Positions 52,646 to 62,197 of a DNA stretch of 64,000 bases are shown piece after piece. Position 1 is the first letter of the stretch, and each line of letters begins with the position of its first letter. The notes under the pieces were generated by a model. That model was not told the origin of the DNA. It did no database searches and saw only the letters and a program-made list of their open reading frames with translations. The translations under genes and the position numbers were made by a program. The DNA comes from Lachnospiraceae bacterium (GTDB lineage Bacteria > Bacillota > Clostridia > Lachnospirales > Lachnospiraceae): assembly GCA_015057115.1 (NCBI GenBank), contig SVEZ01000015.1, positions 31,340-95,339 on the forward strand, given 5' to 3'.

Positions 52646-52999
52646 ATGAGCGCTTTTTTGGAGAAATTTGCTGCTTATGGAGCGGATGTAGATGGGGTGA
52701 TGGACCGCTTCATGGAAGATGAGGAGCTTTTGATGGTCTGCCTGGATCAATTCGTGGCGGATGACGAGGTTGAACAATTAAAGGAGCAGATGGGAAAGCA
52801 GGACTATGAACAAGCCTTCGAGGTGGCTCATGCATTAAAGGGAGTTTCGGGAAATTTGGGGTTGACCCCGCTTTTTGACGCAACCTGTGTTTTGGTGGAA
52901 TCGTTACGTCACAAGGTTTATGACCATGTGGAGGAAGAACTGAGCGAGGTTGTAAAACAACGAGAGGAGTTCGTAAAAGCATACGAGCAGATGAAATAA
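52646..52999 (+). CDS. histidine phosphotransfer (Hpt) domain protein
   Basis: 117 residues, a four-helix Hpt domain. The phospho-histidine is in 'AFEVAHALKGVSGNLGL', the standard Hpt signature. CTGGAGGAG precedes the start. It should shuttle phosphate from receivers of the adjacent hybrid kinases. The next gene, xth, begins 3 bp later. Confidence 0.9.
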   Translation: MSAFLEKFAAYGADVDGVMDRFMEDEELLMVCLDQFVADDEVEQLKEQMGKQDYEQAFEVAHALKGVSGNLGLTPLFDATCVLVESLRHKVYDHVEEELSEVVKQREEFVKAYEQMK

Positions 53000-53002
53000 C
53001 TT

Positions 53003-53758
53003 ATGAAATTAGTATCATGGAATGTGAATGGTATCCGCGCCTGCGTGACCAAAGGATTTATGGATTTTTTTAATCAGGTGGATGCGGATATCTTTTGTAT
53101 ACAGGAAAGTAAGGTGTCGGAGGGACAGATTAATCTGGATTTGCCCGGATATCATCAGTATTGGAATTACGCCGAGAAGAAGGGATATTCCGGTACTGCG
53201 GTTTTTTCCAAGAAAGAACCGCTGACAGTTTCTTATGGCATCGGAATTGAAGAGCACGATCATGAGGGTCGTGTAATAACTTTGGAATTTGAGAACTTCT
53301 ATTTTGTGACGGTATACGTACCCAATTCTAAACAGGAATTGGAAAGATTGGATTACCGTATGGAATGGGAGGATGCTTTTTTACAGTATATCGAAGGACT
53401 ACAGGAGAAGAAACCGGTAATTTATGCCGGGGATTTGAATGTGGCGCATAAGGAAATCGACCTGAAGAATCCAAAGACCAATCATCATAACGCCGGGTTT
53501 ACGGATGAGGAACGAGGCAAATTCAGCCAGGTCTTGGAACATGGCTTTATTGATACTTTCCGCTACTTTTATCCGGATCAGGAACAGATATACAGTTGGT
53601 GGTCTTACCGATTTAAGGCAAGAGAGAAGAATGCCGGATGGAGGATTGACTATTTCGTGGCTTCCGGAAGTTTGAAGGATAAGTTGCAGGGGGCGGCCAT
53701 TCATACAGAGGTCATGGGATCCGATCATTGTCCTGTAGAGCTGACGGTTGCGTTATAA
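53003..53758 (+). CDS. xth: exodeoxyribonuclease III / AP endonuclease
   Basis: 251 residues. 'MKLVSWNVNGIRACVTKGF', 'IFCIQESKVSE', 'YAGDLNVAHKEIDLKNPKTN' and 'RIDYFVASGSLKDKL ... MGSDHCPVELTV' hold the Asn, Glu, Asp and His of the EEP-type active site. It repairs abasic sites. It is housed inside a signalling cluster and close to the Hpt gene, with a terminator behind it. No functional tie to signalling is evident. Confidence 0.95.
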   Translation: MKLVSWNVNGIRACVTKGFMDFFNQVDADIFCIQESKVSEGQINLDLPGYHQYWNYAEKKGYSGTAVFSKKEPLTVSYGIGIEEHDHEGRVITLEFENFYFVTVYVPNSKQELERLDYRMEWEDAFLQYIEGLQEKKPVIYAGDLNVAHKEIDLKNPKTNHHNAGFTDEERGKFSQVLEHGFIDTFRYFYPDQEQIYSWWSYRFKAREKNAGWRIDYFVASGSLKDKLQGAAIHTEVMGSDHCPVELTVAL

Positions 53759-53807
53759 GAAAAATTGATGGAAAATAATATAACCAGTATTATAACTGAT
53801 GTGATTC

Positions 53808-53846
53808 AAAAAGACAGACAAAAGAGTACCTTTTGCCTGTCTTTTT
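53808..53846 (+). terminator. terminator of xth
   Basis: AAAAAGACAGACAAAAG pairs with CTTTTGCCTGTCTTTTT (one mismatch), with AGTAC in the loop. Confidence 0.85.
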
Positions 53847-53895
53847 CTTGATGGAGGGGCGGAAATGTGGTAAAATAGGAACATTGGAGGACTAT

Positions 53896-55656
53896 ATGAA
53901 AAAGGATGAATTATCAAAACGCAGTGATGTGATTTTTGTTCTGTCTCTGGCGATTACAATCATTCTGGTGCTGGGGTTACTGTTGGGATTTCACTACGCC
54001 TTGAATGCGGGATATACCACGGGAACAGGAATGATTGTGATATATGTGCTGGGGATTTGCGGCATGTTTACGTTACTGTTTTGCATGTATAAGTTATTTC
54101 AGAAACGTACAAAGAATATTCTTGATGTGGAAGCAAACCTGGAGTCCATGAAGGAGGAACTGGAAAACAGTCGGGCAGGGCTCGCGAAAGCAGAACATGA
54201 TAATGCGGCTAAGACCGCGCTTTTAAACAGTATGGCGGTACAGGTAAGAACGCCTTTAAGTACCATCCTGGGAATGGACGAACTGTTACAAGAGCGGGAA
54301 GAGGATCAGGAACATTTAGAATACATTGAGACTATTTACAGCGCAGGTAAGATTATTGAATCCCTGCTAAGCGATTTGTCCGATTTGGCTAAGATTGAGC
54401 AGGGAAATCTGTACATTGAGGAAGCAGCATACAGTATTGCAGAGGTAATACGTGAGACCTATACTCTGACCAAGGTATCGGCCATTGCCAAATCCATTGA
54501 TTTGCAGCTGGAATTGGATGAGGAAATGCCATCCATCCTTCGGGGAGATGCCAAGCGAATGAAGCAGGTAATCCTGAATCTTTTGGCCAATGCGGTAACC
54601 TATACCCCTATCGGTCAGGTGGTATATCATGTGGGATTTGAGCGAGAAGATGAAAAGAACATTCTGTTAAAGGTCAGTGTACGAGATACCGGAATCGGAA
54701 TTAAGAAAGAGGATATGGAGAAGGCCTTTGGCAAACTTGATAATCCAATAGATCCGGTTGATCGGGTTTTGGAAGGGGTTGGATTGGGCCTTACTGTTAC
54801 AAATCAGATTCTGCAGCAGATGGACAGCTCCCTTCAGGTGGAAAGCGAATATGGACAGGGCTCTGTTTTTGGATTTACGGTGCGGCAGGAAGTTATTGGT
54901 GAAGAACCGATAGGAAAGAAAGAGATTGTAATTCAGCCAACTACGCGACCGAAACGGGAAATGGTAAAGAGTTTTGTGGCACCAAGTGCCCGGATTTTGG
55001 CGGTGGATGATAATCGTATGAATCTTGCTGTGATGAATGGAATTTTGAAGCGTACAAAGGTTCAGATTGATTGTGTGAACAGTGGAAAGGAATGCTTGGA
55101 GGCAGTGGCGAAAGAACGCTACAACCTTATTTTCCTGGATCTTTTGATGCCGGATATGGATGGAGAGCAGACCTTGCAGGCTATGCGTCGAATGGAGAAT
55201 AATCTCAGTCAGGATGCTCCGGTAATTGCTATTACAGCCAGTGAAGCCAAGGGCGTTCGGGATTTTTATATTAAACAGGGCTTTACGGATTATATTACGA
55301 AGCCCATTGAAATGGCCACAATTTATCAGCTTTTGAAGGATTATCTTCCGGAGGAAATGATTATGAATCCGGATTCCTCCAGACAGCAGATTGTAACCGA
55401 TGTAATCCAAATTCAGGAAAACATCGTAAAGGAGTATACTTCAGCAGATGTGCTGGGAGCGGTCGAGGGCATTAAGAAAGCCATGATTGATTTTGATATT
55501 GAGAAAGCGACTGCAACGTTAAACCGTTTGGGCGTGTCTGAAGTACCGGAGAAATTCCGGGAGGATATTAAGGATGCCATTGCCTGCATGGGTAAAGAAG
55601 ATTTTGAAAAAGTGGCTTGGTATCTGGATAAAATGTCAAAGGATGCTGAAGGATAA
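53896..55656 (+). CDS. membrane-bound hybrid kinase-like protein lacking the phospho-acceptor histidine
   Basis: 586 residues. Two N-terminal membrane helices ('VIFVLSLAITIILVLGLLLGF', 'GMIVIYVLGICGMFTLLFCM'), a coiled coil, then a DHp-like segment 'LLNSMAVQVRTPLSTILGMDEL'. In kinases the matching residues are M-S-H-E-I-R-T-P; here they are M-A-V-Q-V-R-T-P, so the His is replaced by Val. The ATPase boxes are present ('AKRMKQVILNLLANAVTYTP', 'VRDTGIGIKKEDM', 'GVGLGLTVTNQIL'). The receiver is complete ('ILAVDDNRMNLAVM', Asp in 'FLDLLMPDMDG', Lys in 'YITKPIE') and a degenerate Hpt-like tail follows. It is probably a pseudokinase or phosphatase that takes phosphate through the receiver. The start follows TTGGAGG. 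Confidence 0.85.
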   Translation: MKKDELSKRSDVIFVLSLAITIILVLGLLLGFHYALNAGYTTGTGMIVIYVLGICGMFTLLFCMYKLFQKRTKNILDVEANLESMKEELENSRAGLAKAEHDNAAKTALLNSMAVQVRTPLSTILGMDELLQEREEDQEHLEYIETIYSAGKIIESLLSDLSDLAKIEQGNLYIEEAAYSIAEVIRETYTLTKVSAIAKSIDLQLELDEEMPSILRGDAKRMKQVILNLLANAVTYTPIGQVVYHVGFEREDEKNILLKVSVRDTGIGIKKEDMEKAFGKLDNPIDPVDRVLEGVGLGLTVTNQILQQMDSSLQVESEYGQGSVFGFTVRQEVIGEEPIGKKEIVIQPTTRPKREMVKSFVAPSARILAVDDNRMNLAVMNGILKRTKVQIDCVNSGKECLEAVAKERYNLIFLDLLMPDMDGEQTLQAMRRMENNLSQDAPVIAITASEAKGVRDFYIKQGFTDYITKPIEMATIYQLLKDYLPEEMIMNPDSSRQQIVTDVIQIQENIVKEYTSADVLGAVEGIKKAMIDFDIEKATATLNRLGVSEVPEKFREDIKDAIACMGKEDFEKVAWYLDKMSKDAEG

Positions 55657-55658
55657 GG

Positions 55659-56327
55659 ATGCAAAGAAACAAAAGGAAAAAACGTCAAATGTATGTGCGG
55701 ATGGAGGTTTGCGGTATCGTATTCCTGCTGCTGGCGGTATTGACTGTCACCGTGCATATTGTAAGAAAACAATCCAGGGACATTAAAGAACTGGTGGAAG
55801 AAAAGCATATTGCTTATACAGAACAACCGGAGATGAAGGTACGGCTGCTAACGGTTAATGAATACAGCCGACCGGGGGTTGCATTGGAGAAGGTGAAGGG
55901 GATTGTAGTGCATTATACTGCGAATCCCGGGTCCACGGCTATGCAGAATCGAAATTACTTTGAGGGATTGAAGGATTCTCATATTACTAAGGCCAGCTCC
56001 CATTTTATTATTGGATTGCGGGGAGAAATTGTCCAGTGCATACCTACTGCGGAGATTGCCTATGCCTCGAATAACCGGAACAAAGATACCATTGCCATTG
56101 AGTGTTGCCATCCGGATGAGAGTGGGCAGTTTACGGAGCAGACCTATCAGTCGTTGGTTCGACTGGTGGCATACTGTATGGGACGTTTTTCTCTTACGAC
56201 GGATGATGTGATTCGACATCATGATGTAACGGGGAAGAATTGTCCCAAGTATTATGTGGAGCATCCCGATGAGTGGAAGCAGTTCAAAGAGGATGTGAAC
56301 CGATTCATCCTGGAAAACGGAGGATAA
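55659..56327 (+). CDS. N-acetylmuramoyl-L-alanine amidase (Amidase_2)
   Basis: 222 residues. One N-terminal membrane helix ('GIVFLLLAVLTVTVHIV'), then an Amidase_2/PGRP domain: 'KGIVVHYTANPGSTAMQNRNYF' (first zinc His), 'ASSHFIIGLRGEIVQCIPTAEIAYAS', 'NKDTIAIECCHPDE', 'VIRHHDVTGKNCPKYY' (second His and the Cys zinc ligand). It cuts the amide between muramic acid and peptide stems outside the cell. It starts 2 bp after the pseudokinase gene and so shares its transcript, hinting at wall sensing in this cluster. Confidence 0.9.
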   Translation: MQRNKRKKRQMYVRMEVCGIVFLLLAVLTVTVHIVRKQSRDIKELVEEKHIAYTEQPEMKVRLLTVNEYSRPGVALEKVKGIVVHYTANPGSTAMQNRNYFEGLKDSHITKASSHFIIGLRGEIVQCIPTAEIAYASNNRNKDTIAIECCHPDESGQFTEQTYQSLVRLVAYCMGRFSLTTDDVIRHHDVTGKNCPKYYVEHPDEWKQFKEDVNRFILENGG

Positions 56328-56332
56328 GCTTT

Positions 56333-58960
56333 TTGAAGGAAACAAAAGTATCGCAGATACGATTAAAGAATTTATTTGAGAGTAAATGTATTGAGGCAGA
56401 CTATTTTCAGATTCTGCAACGATTTTTATATGAAACAGCAAATGTCTATACCGCAACGGTAAATATTGATGGAGATATTATAGCACCGCCTTGCTTCGCA
56501 GACGAAGAAGAGGGGGCATATGTGAACTCTATTTTGACCAACGAACAGCTTATGGAAGCTGCGGGGGGCGCCAAAAATAATTTCTTAGAAGAAATTATCC
56601 CGATTTCTATTGGAGAAAGTGGAGTCATTTGCCAAGGGGTTTTATTGAAATTAAATGGAACCCCGGACGGTGTTATGTGCATAATGGGCTTTCTGGAGGA
56701 AGGTAAAGAGGACCGTCCGGCTGCTGTCCGGACTATACCGGAAGAGCGGTATCATCGTGTAATACGTGGTATTAATCGTCAGTTGATTACCCGTATGAAG
56801 ACTTCGGTGCATTCTTTCCAGGTCACTATGGAGGCCAGAAAGGCAAAAGAAGCAGAGGCAAGAATGGAAGCTGACTATATGCGCAGTGCCTTGATTACAG
56901 AGATTGTGCAAATGCTGGAATCCGAAGAAGAGATTGTGGATGTGGTAAGCGGTATTTTTGAAAAAGTGTGCAGACATCAACGAATTGATTGCGGTGTACT
57001 GTATCGGTTAGATACCAATGGACAAACAGCTTCTTGTATCAGCCAGTGGCAGAACGGCAAGGAGGAAAAGGATGAAACTAAAATTCATATTTTGGACCAT
57101 CCTTTTATGAAAAAGGATAATTATATTGTTTCGTCTAATACCACATTGAATAAGGAACAGAAAGAATTCATGGATTGCCATGGATATTCTGCGGTGATTG
57201 TATTACCTATCTTTATGGAACAGAGCGTGATTATGTATTTGGAATTCGGATGCAAACAGGAACGCATCTGGGAGATGGATACCATTCGCTTCTTGTCAGA
57301 CGTGCGAAAGATTATTCAGAGTATCATTATCAAGCGTGTGACACAGAATTCTCTGTCCAGTTCCTTATCCACTTTGGAAGATATTATGGAAAATATCGGA
57401 TGCGGTGTATTGGTAGTAAATCCTGCCAGCCGGGAAGTGCTTTTTACCAATCATTTTCTAACCAAGGAGTTGGCAGATTGTTTGGTGGAGGTAGATCTTC
57501 GCAGTATATTTGATGAGGAGTCGGAGCAGACGGAGTATTATGTGCATCGACTGGATCGGTGGTTTTTATTCTGCAAGTCGGAGGCGGCTTGGGTGGACGG
57601 TTCCATTGTGGAATTGTATACCTTCTATGATATTACGCAGAATAAGATTAATGAGCAAAATATAGAAAAAACCTCCAGCAGTGACTTTTTAACAGGACTG
57701 TATAACCGGATGCGGTGCGAGCAGGACTTGAAGATGATGTTGGAGTTAAGCAATCGGAAACAGGAAAGCGGAGCTGTTCTGTTTGTGGATTTGGATGATT
57801 TTAAACATATCAATGAGGGATTGGGGCATCAGTACGGAGATATTCTGCTAAAAGCTATATCCATGAATTTGCGGCGGATTTCCGGTATTGAAAGTACCTG
57901 TTACCGAGTAGGTGGCGACGAATTTATTGTGATTGTAACCCACCATCATTACAAACAGTTGGAGACTATTATTGAGTCTATCCGGGAAATTTTCAGCCAT
58001 CCATGGTATTTAAAGGGAGACGATTATTATTGTACCATGAGTATGGGTGTATGCCTTTTTCCACAGGATGATAAAACAGTGGAGGAAGTGATTCGCAACG
58101 CGGACGCAGCCCTTTTGGAAGCCAAGATGGAAGGCAAGAATCGGGTTAAATTCTATGATTCCAGTGCGCAGGTGGAAAGCATGCAGCGTTTGGATATGGA
58201 AAAATATATGCGGGACGCCTGCGCTACACCGGAAGAAGAGTTTGAAGTATATTATCAGCCCATTATGGATATTTCCAAAGAAGGAGATCCCTGCGTGGGG
58301 GCGGAGGCTTTGATTCGATGGAATTCCAAGGGCATGGGCAAGATGGCGCCGGGGGACTTTATTCCACTGGCGGAGTATCTGGGGCTGATTAAGCCCATCG
58401 GTGAGTATGTTTTAAAACAGGCATGTGCGGCATGTAAAAGCTGGAATGATATGGGGCATCCGGATTACAAGGTGAATGTAAATCTTTCCGTAGTGCAGCT
58501 TTTACAAAGCAACATGGAACATCAGATTGCCAATGTTTTGCGGGAGACGGGGCTTGAGCCAAGGAATCTGACGGTGGAAGTAACAGAAAGTCTTGCCATC
58601 AATGATTTAGAATATATGAAGCAGATTTTAAATAAAATCCGCAAGCTGGGAGTCCGGGTGGCGTTGGATGATTTTGGAACCGGATATTCTTCGCTGAACC
58701 ATATCCATGAAATGCCCATTGATATTATCAAAGTAGATCGTTGTTTTGTACAGGATATCAGTACAGAGGAGTATTCTCAGGTATTCGTAAAAATGGTATC
58801 CGAGCTTGCCAAGACAATGAAGCTCAATGTCTGTGTGGAGGGTGTAGAAGAAGAGGTTCAGTACAAGATTATGAAAAAGCATGGCATTAATATGATTCAG
58901 GGCTTTTATTTTGCAGAGCCAATGCCAAGGTATGAATTTGAGATGAAGTTCGTGAATTAA
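56333..58960 (+). CDS. diguanylate cyclase/phosphodiesterase (GAF-like, GGDEF, EAL)
   Basis: 875 residues from a TTG 9 bp past GGAGG; longer frames would overlap the amidase gene. Residues about 15-170 are a PocR-type or GAF-like sensor with 'ISIGESGVICQGVLLKLNGTPDGVMCIMG', then a GAF domain at about 195-340 ('CRHQRIDCGVLYRLDTNG') and a PAS-like segment. GGDEF is intact ('YRVGGDEFIVIV'), as is the EAL domain ('YYQPIMDI', 'AEALIRW', 'DDFGTGYSSLNHIHEMPIDIIKVDR'). It can both make and break c-di-GMP; which one dominates cannot be told. Cytoplasmic. Confidence 0.9.
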   Translation: MKETKVSQIRLKNLFESKCIEADYFQILQRFLYETANVYTATVNIDGDIIAPPCFADEEEGAYVNSILTNEQLMEAAGGAKNNFLEEIIPISIGESGVICQGVLLKLNGTPDGVMCIMGFLEEGKEDRPAAVRTIPEERYHRVIRGINRQLITRMKTSVHSFQVTMEARKAKEAEARMEADYMRSALITEIVQMLESEEEIVDVVSGIFEKVCRHQRIDCGVLYRLDTNGQTASCISQWQNGKEEKDETKIHILDHPFMKKDNYIVSSNTTLNKEQKEFMDCHGYSAVIVLPIFMEQSVIMYLEFGCKQERIWEMDTIRFLSDVRKIIQSIIIKRVTQNSLSSSLSTLEDIMENIGCGVLVVNPASREVLFTNHFLTKELADCLVEVDLRSIFDEESEQTEYYVHRLDRWFLFCKSEAAWVDGSIVELYTFYDITQNKINEQNIEKTSSSDFLTGLYNRMRCEQDLKMMLELSNRKQESGAVLFVDLDDFKHINEGLGHQYGDILLKAISMNLRRISGIESTCYRVGGDEFIVIVTHHHYKQLETIIESIREIFSHPWYLKGDDYYCTMSMGVCLFPQDDKTVEEVIRNADAALLEAKMEGKNRVKFYDSSAQVESMQRLDMEKYMRDACATPEEEFEVYYQPIMDISKEGDPCVGAEALIRWNSKGMGKMAPGDFIPLAEYLGLIKPIGEYVLKQACAACKSWNDMGHPDYKVNVNLSVVQLLQSNMEHQIANVLRETGLEPRNLTVEVTESLAINDLEYMKQILNKIRKLGVRVALDDFGTGYSSLNHIHEMPIDIIKVDRCFVQDISTEEYSQVFVKMVSELAKTMKLNVCVEGVEEEVQYKIMKKHGINMIQGFYFAEPMPRYEFEMKFVN

Positions 58961-58976
58961 AGTATTGAGGTGGAGT

Positions 58977-60602
58977 ATGAAGAAGGAATATCAGGAGCGC
59001 TTTGAGGCAGTATCGGCAGGTCACCGTAAAGTACCGGAGAATCTAATCCGAGAAGGAAATGCTTTTATTACGGAAGGGAAAAATGGGAAAGATATGGAGG
59101 TTGTGGCCTACGGACAGCTTATGTTGGCAGACGGCTATTACCGATCCGGCAGATACAGCGAGATGTTGAAGCATATTATGGGAGCCGTGGCATATTTCGA
59201 AGACAGTACAGAATATGATATGTTGATTCGTGCAGAAAATCTTCTGGGAATCGTTTATGCTGCCCTGGGAGAACATCCCATGGCACTACAGTCATACCGG
59301 TCCGCATACCGGATAGCAAAGGAACATAGAAGAGCGAATTTATATGATCTTCTGGAAAACAATATTGCATCGGAATATGCAAATCTGTCGGAGCATAATA
59401 CAGCCCTTAGATATCTGGAAAAAGTTTATCGTCGTATGATTAAGAAAAGGCCAGAGAATTTGGACGAGGTGCTGCTTAATATTGTCTGCTATAACATGGC
59501 AGATAGTTTAGCCAAGCTAAACCGGTATGATGAGGCATTGTATTATCTGGAAGCGTGTGAAGATATTCTTGCCAGAGTAGACGATGAAGTGGAAAAAAGC
59601 TTACTTGATATTCTAAAATGCCGGGTGTATTATTATGCCGGTAAAAATGAAGAAGGAAACCGAGCAGCTGATGAAGTGATTCGTTACATTAAGGAGGCGA
59701 AGGACCGGAATTACGAACTTTTGGAGGACATTGAGCGGATTGCGCTATACCAGATTTCCATCGGCGAATATGACCGGGCAGACGTTTTGGCGGATTATCT
59801 GTGGGATTGTTCTGTAAGAACGGATCAGAGCATGGATATTATTCGCGCCTGTCGTGTACAAGCCAGGTATTTTGATACCATACATGATGCAGAGCTGTGT
59901 CTGAAGTATTATCGCATTATGGATCAGGAGATACAGCGAATGTCTGTAAGGGATCAGCAATTTCAGCTGCGTTTAATCAAGGAACGTGAAAATGCCACCA
60001 GAAAAATTGAGGAATTGAAGAACCAGATGAAACAACAAAGCGTTATGAGTTCCAAAGATGGATTGACGGGACTGCTGAACCGGTCTGCTTTTTCTGCCGT
60101 CATGGAAAACTGTATTGAACGCGCAAAGCAAAGAGCTATTCCTTTGGGATGTATTTTCATTGACGTAGATCATTTTAAGGAATACAATGATACTTATGGT
60201 CATGTGAAAGGTGATGAATGTCTGGTAAAAATCAGCAATGTTTGCCTTGACTTTGAGAAGCAACATTCTCATGTTCATTTTGCCCGTTACGGCGGAGACG
60301 AATTTTTTGGAATGTTTTTAGGGTATTCCGAGCAGGATATGGTGGAGTTCGCCAAGGAAATTTCGAAAGAGATTGCAAATTTAAATATCCGGCATGAATT
60401 TGAAAAAAACATCGGCAGAGTAACGGTGTCCATTGGTGTTATGAATAAGTATCTGAATGCAGAGCGTGACCTGATTGATATCATTAAATGTTTGGATAAT
60501 GCATTATATGAATCTAAGGCACAGGGAAGAAACTGTATCCATATTTTAAGTTCGGAGCACTTGGATCCGAATGAGGTATGCACCTTTGAACGGGTGGAGT
60601 GA
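58977..60602 (+). CDS. TPR-repeat diguanylate cyclase
   Basis: 541 residues; GAGGTGG precedes the ATG. Residues 1-330 are TPR-like helical pairs ('AENLLGIVYAALGEHPMALQSYRSAYRIAKE', 'NIASEYANLSEHNTALRYLEKVYRR'), then a coiled-coil linker ('IKERENATRKIEELKNQMKQQ') and a GGDEF domain ('GLTGLLNRSAF', 'DVDHFKEYNDTYGHVKGDE', 'ARYGGDEFFGMF'). It makes c-di-GMP under control of a protein or peptide bound by the TPR part. No inhibitory RxxD site is obvious. 16 bp behind the GGDEF-EAL gene. Confidence 0.9.
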   Translation: MKKEYQERFEAVSAGHRKVPENLIREGNAFITEGKNGKDMEVVAYGQLMLADGYYRSGRYSEMLKHIMGAVAYFEDSTEYDMLIRAENLLGIVYAALGEHPMALQSYRSAYRIAKEHRRANLYDLLENNIASEYANLSEHNTALRYLEKVYRRMIKKRPENLDEVLLNIVCYNMADSLAKLNRYDEALYYLEACEDILARVDDEVEKSLLDILKCRVYYYAGKNEEGNRAADEVIRYIKEAKDRNYELLEDIERIALYQISIGEYDRADVLADYLWDCSVRTDQSMDIIRACRVQARYFDTIHDAELCLKYYRIMDQEIQRMSVRDQQFQLRLIKERENATRKIEELKNQMKQQSVMSSKDGLTGLLNRSAFSAVMENCIERAKQRAIPLGCIFIDVDHFKEYNDTYGHVKGDECLVKISNVCLDFEKQHSHVHFARYGGDEFFGMFLGYSEQDMVEFAKEISKEIANLNIRHEFEKNIGRVTVSIGVMNKYLNAERDLIDIIKCLDNALYESKAQGRNCIHILSSEHLDPNEVCTFERVE

Positions 60603-60632
60603 AAGCAAGTGAGTTAAGAAAGAAGTGTTTGC

Positions 60633-62186
60633 ATGTTTGTTTTTGAATTATACATCTATTATAAATGGGAGAACCGTGAACTAATGGAGAAATTGCAGGG
60701 GATAAAACCTGTGGGACGAGGTGTTTTTCATTGGGAAGAAGTTCAGGAGGTGCAAGGATTTGCCCTTCCGGAAGAACGGTGTACCTTGCTTATTACGGAT
60801 GATAGCAGATTGCTGTCAGTCGGCAGGGCGGGACAGGAGTTCTCAGCCGTAATATATGGTGGAGACTTAAAAGACGCCGAAGATTATATAGATGGTATTG
60901 ACCAGTTTTGGGCCGGATATCCGGACCGGGTTTGTGAGAAACAGTTTGCAAAATTAATTGGGAATATGTATGCGCATTTTCGGGCACACTTTGACCATAA
61001 CGTGCTGAAGGCAATCATGGATTCTTCCCAGGATATGATGTGGGTTAAGGATTTAAAAGGACTTCATCTTGGGGTGAACCGGAAGTTTGCGGAAGTAGTA
61101 GGGAAGACCAAAGAGGAGTGCTGCGGTGCGACTCAGAATGATATATTGGATATTACAGAAGAAAGTGCTTTTGGCGGCGGAGAGAGTTCGGAGTCGGAGA
61201 GTGGAGTAATACGTCACGGTGAGATGATGAGCACAGAGGAACTGGTGCAAATCGGTTCAGATATGAAACAGCTTACCACGTACAAAGCACCAATATACGA
61301 TCCTTTTGGTAAGATTGTAGGAACCACGGGTATTGGACATGATGTTACAGAGCTTAACAATATGGGACTGGAGCTGGGAATTTTGTTGGAAAATCTTCCC
61401 CTGCCCATTATTCTTTGCGATGAGAATTTTAACATCATTCGTATTAATGACCGATTCCGTCAGGTTACCCAGATGGGAGCCATGGAAGTGGCGAATATGC
61501 GCTATCTGCAATGGAAAAAAGACAATTTAATTCCGGTAACGGAACCGGTTGAGAATAAAGTACGAAACTTTGTGAAGCAGGAATTCCGTCTAATAGCTAG
61601 AGGGCAGGAATTTTACTATGTGTTAATTGAACAGGCAATCCATGATTACTTTGGAAATTTGTCCGGGTATTACTGTGTTTACGTGGATATAACCATGCAG
61701 CGTCAGTATGAGCAGACCATCTTGCAGGCGGCTAATACCGATGGCTTGACTGGATTGTATAACCGTCGATATTTCTATGATTTCGTTGGCAAAAATGCCG
61801 GCCAACCAATGACTATGCTTTATATCGATTTGGATAATTTCAAACAGGTTAATGACGAATACGGACATGCCAGAGGCGATGATGTATTGAAGAAATCTGC
61901 GGAGTATATTTGCGAGGTATTTCCGGAGGGCACAGTGGCAAGACTTGGCGGAGACGAGTTTGCCGTGCTTTTGTTGGGAGAGATTGACCAGCGTCAATTA
62001 AAGGGAAAATGCGATGTGCTTGATAAGCGGATTCGCACTATTTGTAGAAAAGGAAAGTTCTTCGTATCTGCAAGTATTGGAATATCCAGTACGGACGGCA
62101 GTCAGACGGATGTGGATGCCTTCATCCACGAAGGCGATGTACGGATGTACGAAGTGAAGAAACAACATCACAAGGAAGTGAAATAA
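60633..62186 (+). CDS. PAS-domain diguanylate cyclase
   Basis: 517 residues. An N-terminal ~110-residue domain of unknown kind is followed by two PAS domains (about 120-235, 'IMDSSQDMMWVKDLKGLHLGVNRKFAEVVG'; about 245-355, 'NLPLPIILCDENFNIIRINDRFRQVT') and a GGDEF domain ('DGLTGLYNRRYFYDF', 'DLDNFKQVNDEYGHARGDD', 'ARLGGDEFAVLLL'). It makes c-di-GMP in response to an internal signal. The start is uncertain: the ATG at 60684 has a better GGGAG site, the one at 60633 has AAGAAAG. Confidence 0.87.
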   Translation: MFVFELYIYYKWENRELMEKLQGIKPVGRGVFHWEEVQEVQGFALPEERCTLLITDDSRLLSVGRAGQEFSAVIYGGDLKDAEDYIDGIDQFWAGYPDRVCEKQFAKLIGNMYAHFRAHFDHNVLKAIMDSSQDMMWVKDLKGLHLGVNRKFAEVVGKTKEECCGATQNDILDITEESAFGGGESSESESGVIRHGEMMSTEELVQIGSDMKQLTTYKAPIYDPFGKIVGTTGIGHDVTELNNMGLELGILLENLPLPIILCDENFNIIRINDRFRQVTQMGAMEVANMRYLQWKKDNLIPVTEPVENKVRNFVKQEFRLIARGQEFYYVLIEQAIHDYFGNLSGYYCVYVDITMQRQYEQTILQAANTDGLTGLYNRRYFYDFVGKNAGQPMTMLYIDLDNFKQVNDEYGHARGDDVLKKSAEYICEVFPEGTVARLGGDEFAVLLLGEIDQRQLKGKCDVLDKRIRTICRKGKFFVSASIGISSTDGSQTDVDAFIHEGDVRMYEVKKQHHKEVK

Positions 62187-62197
62187 AAGGAACAGTT

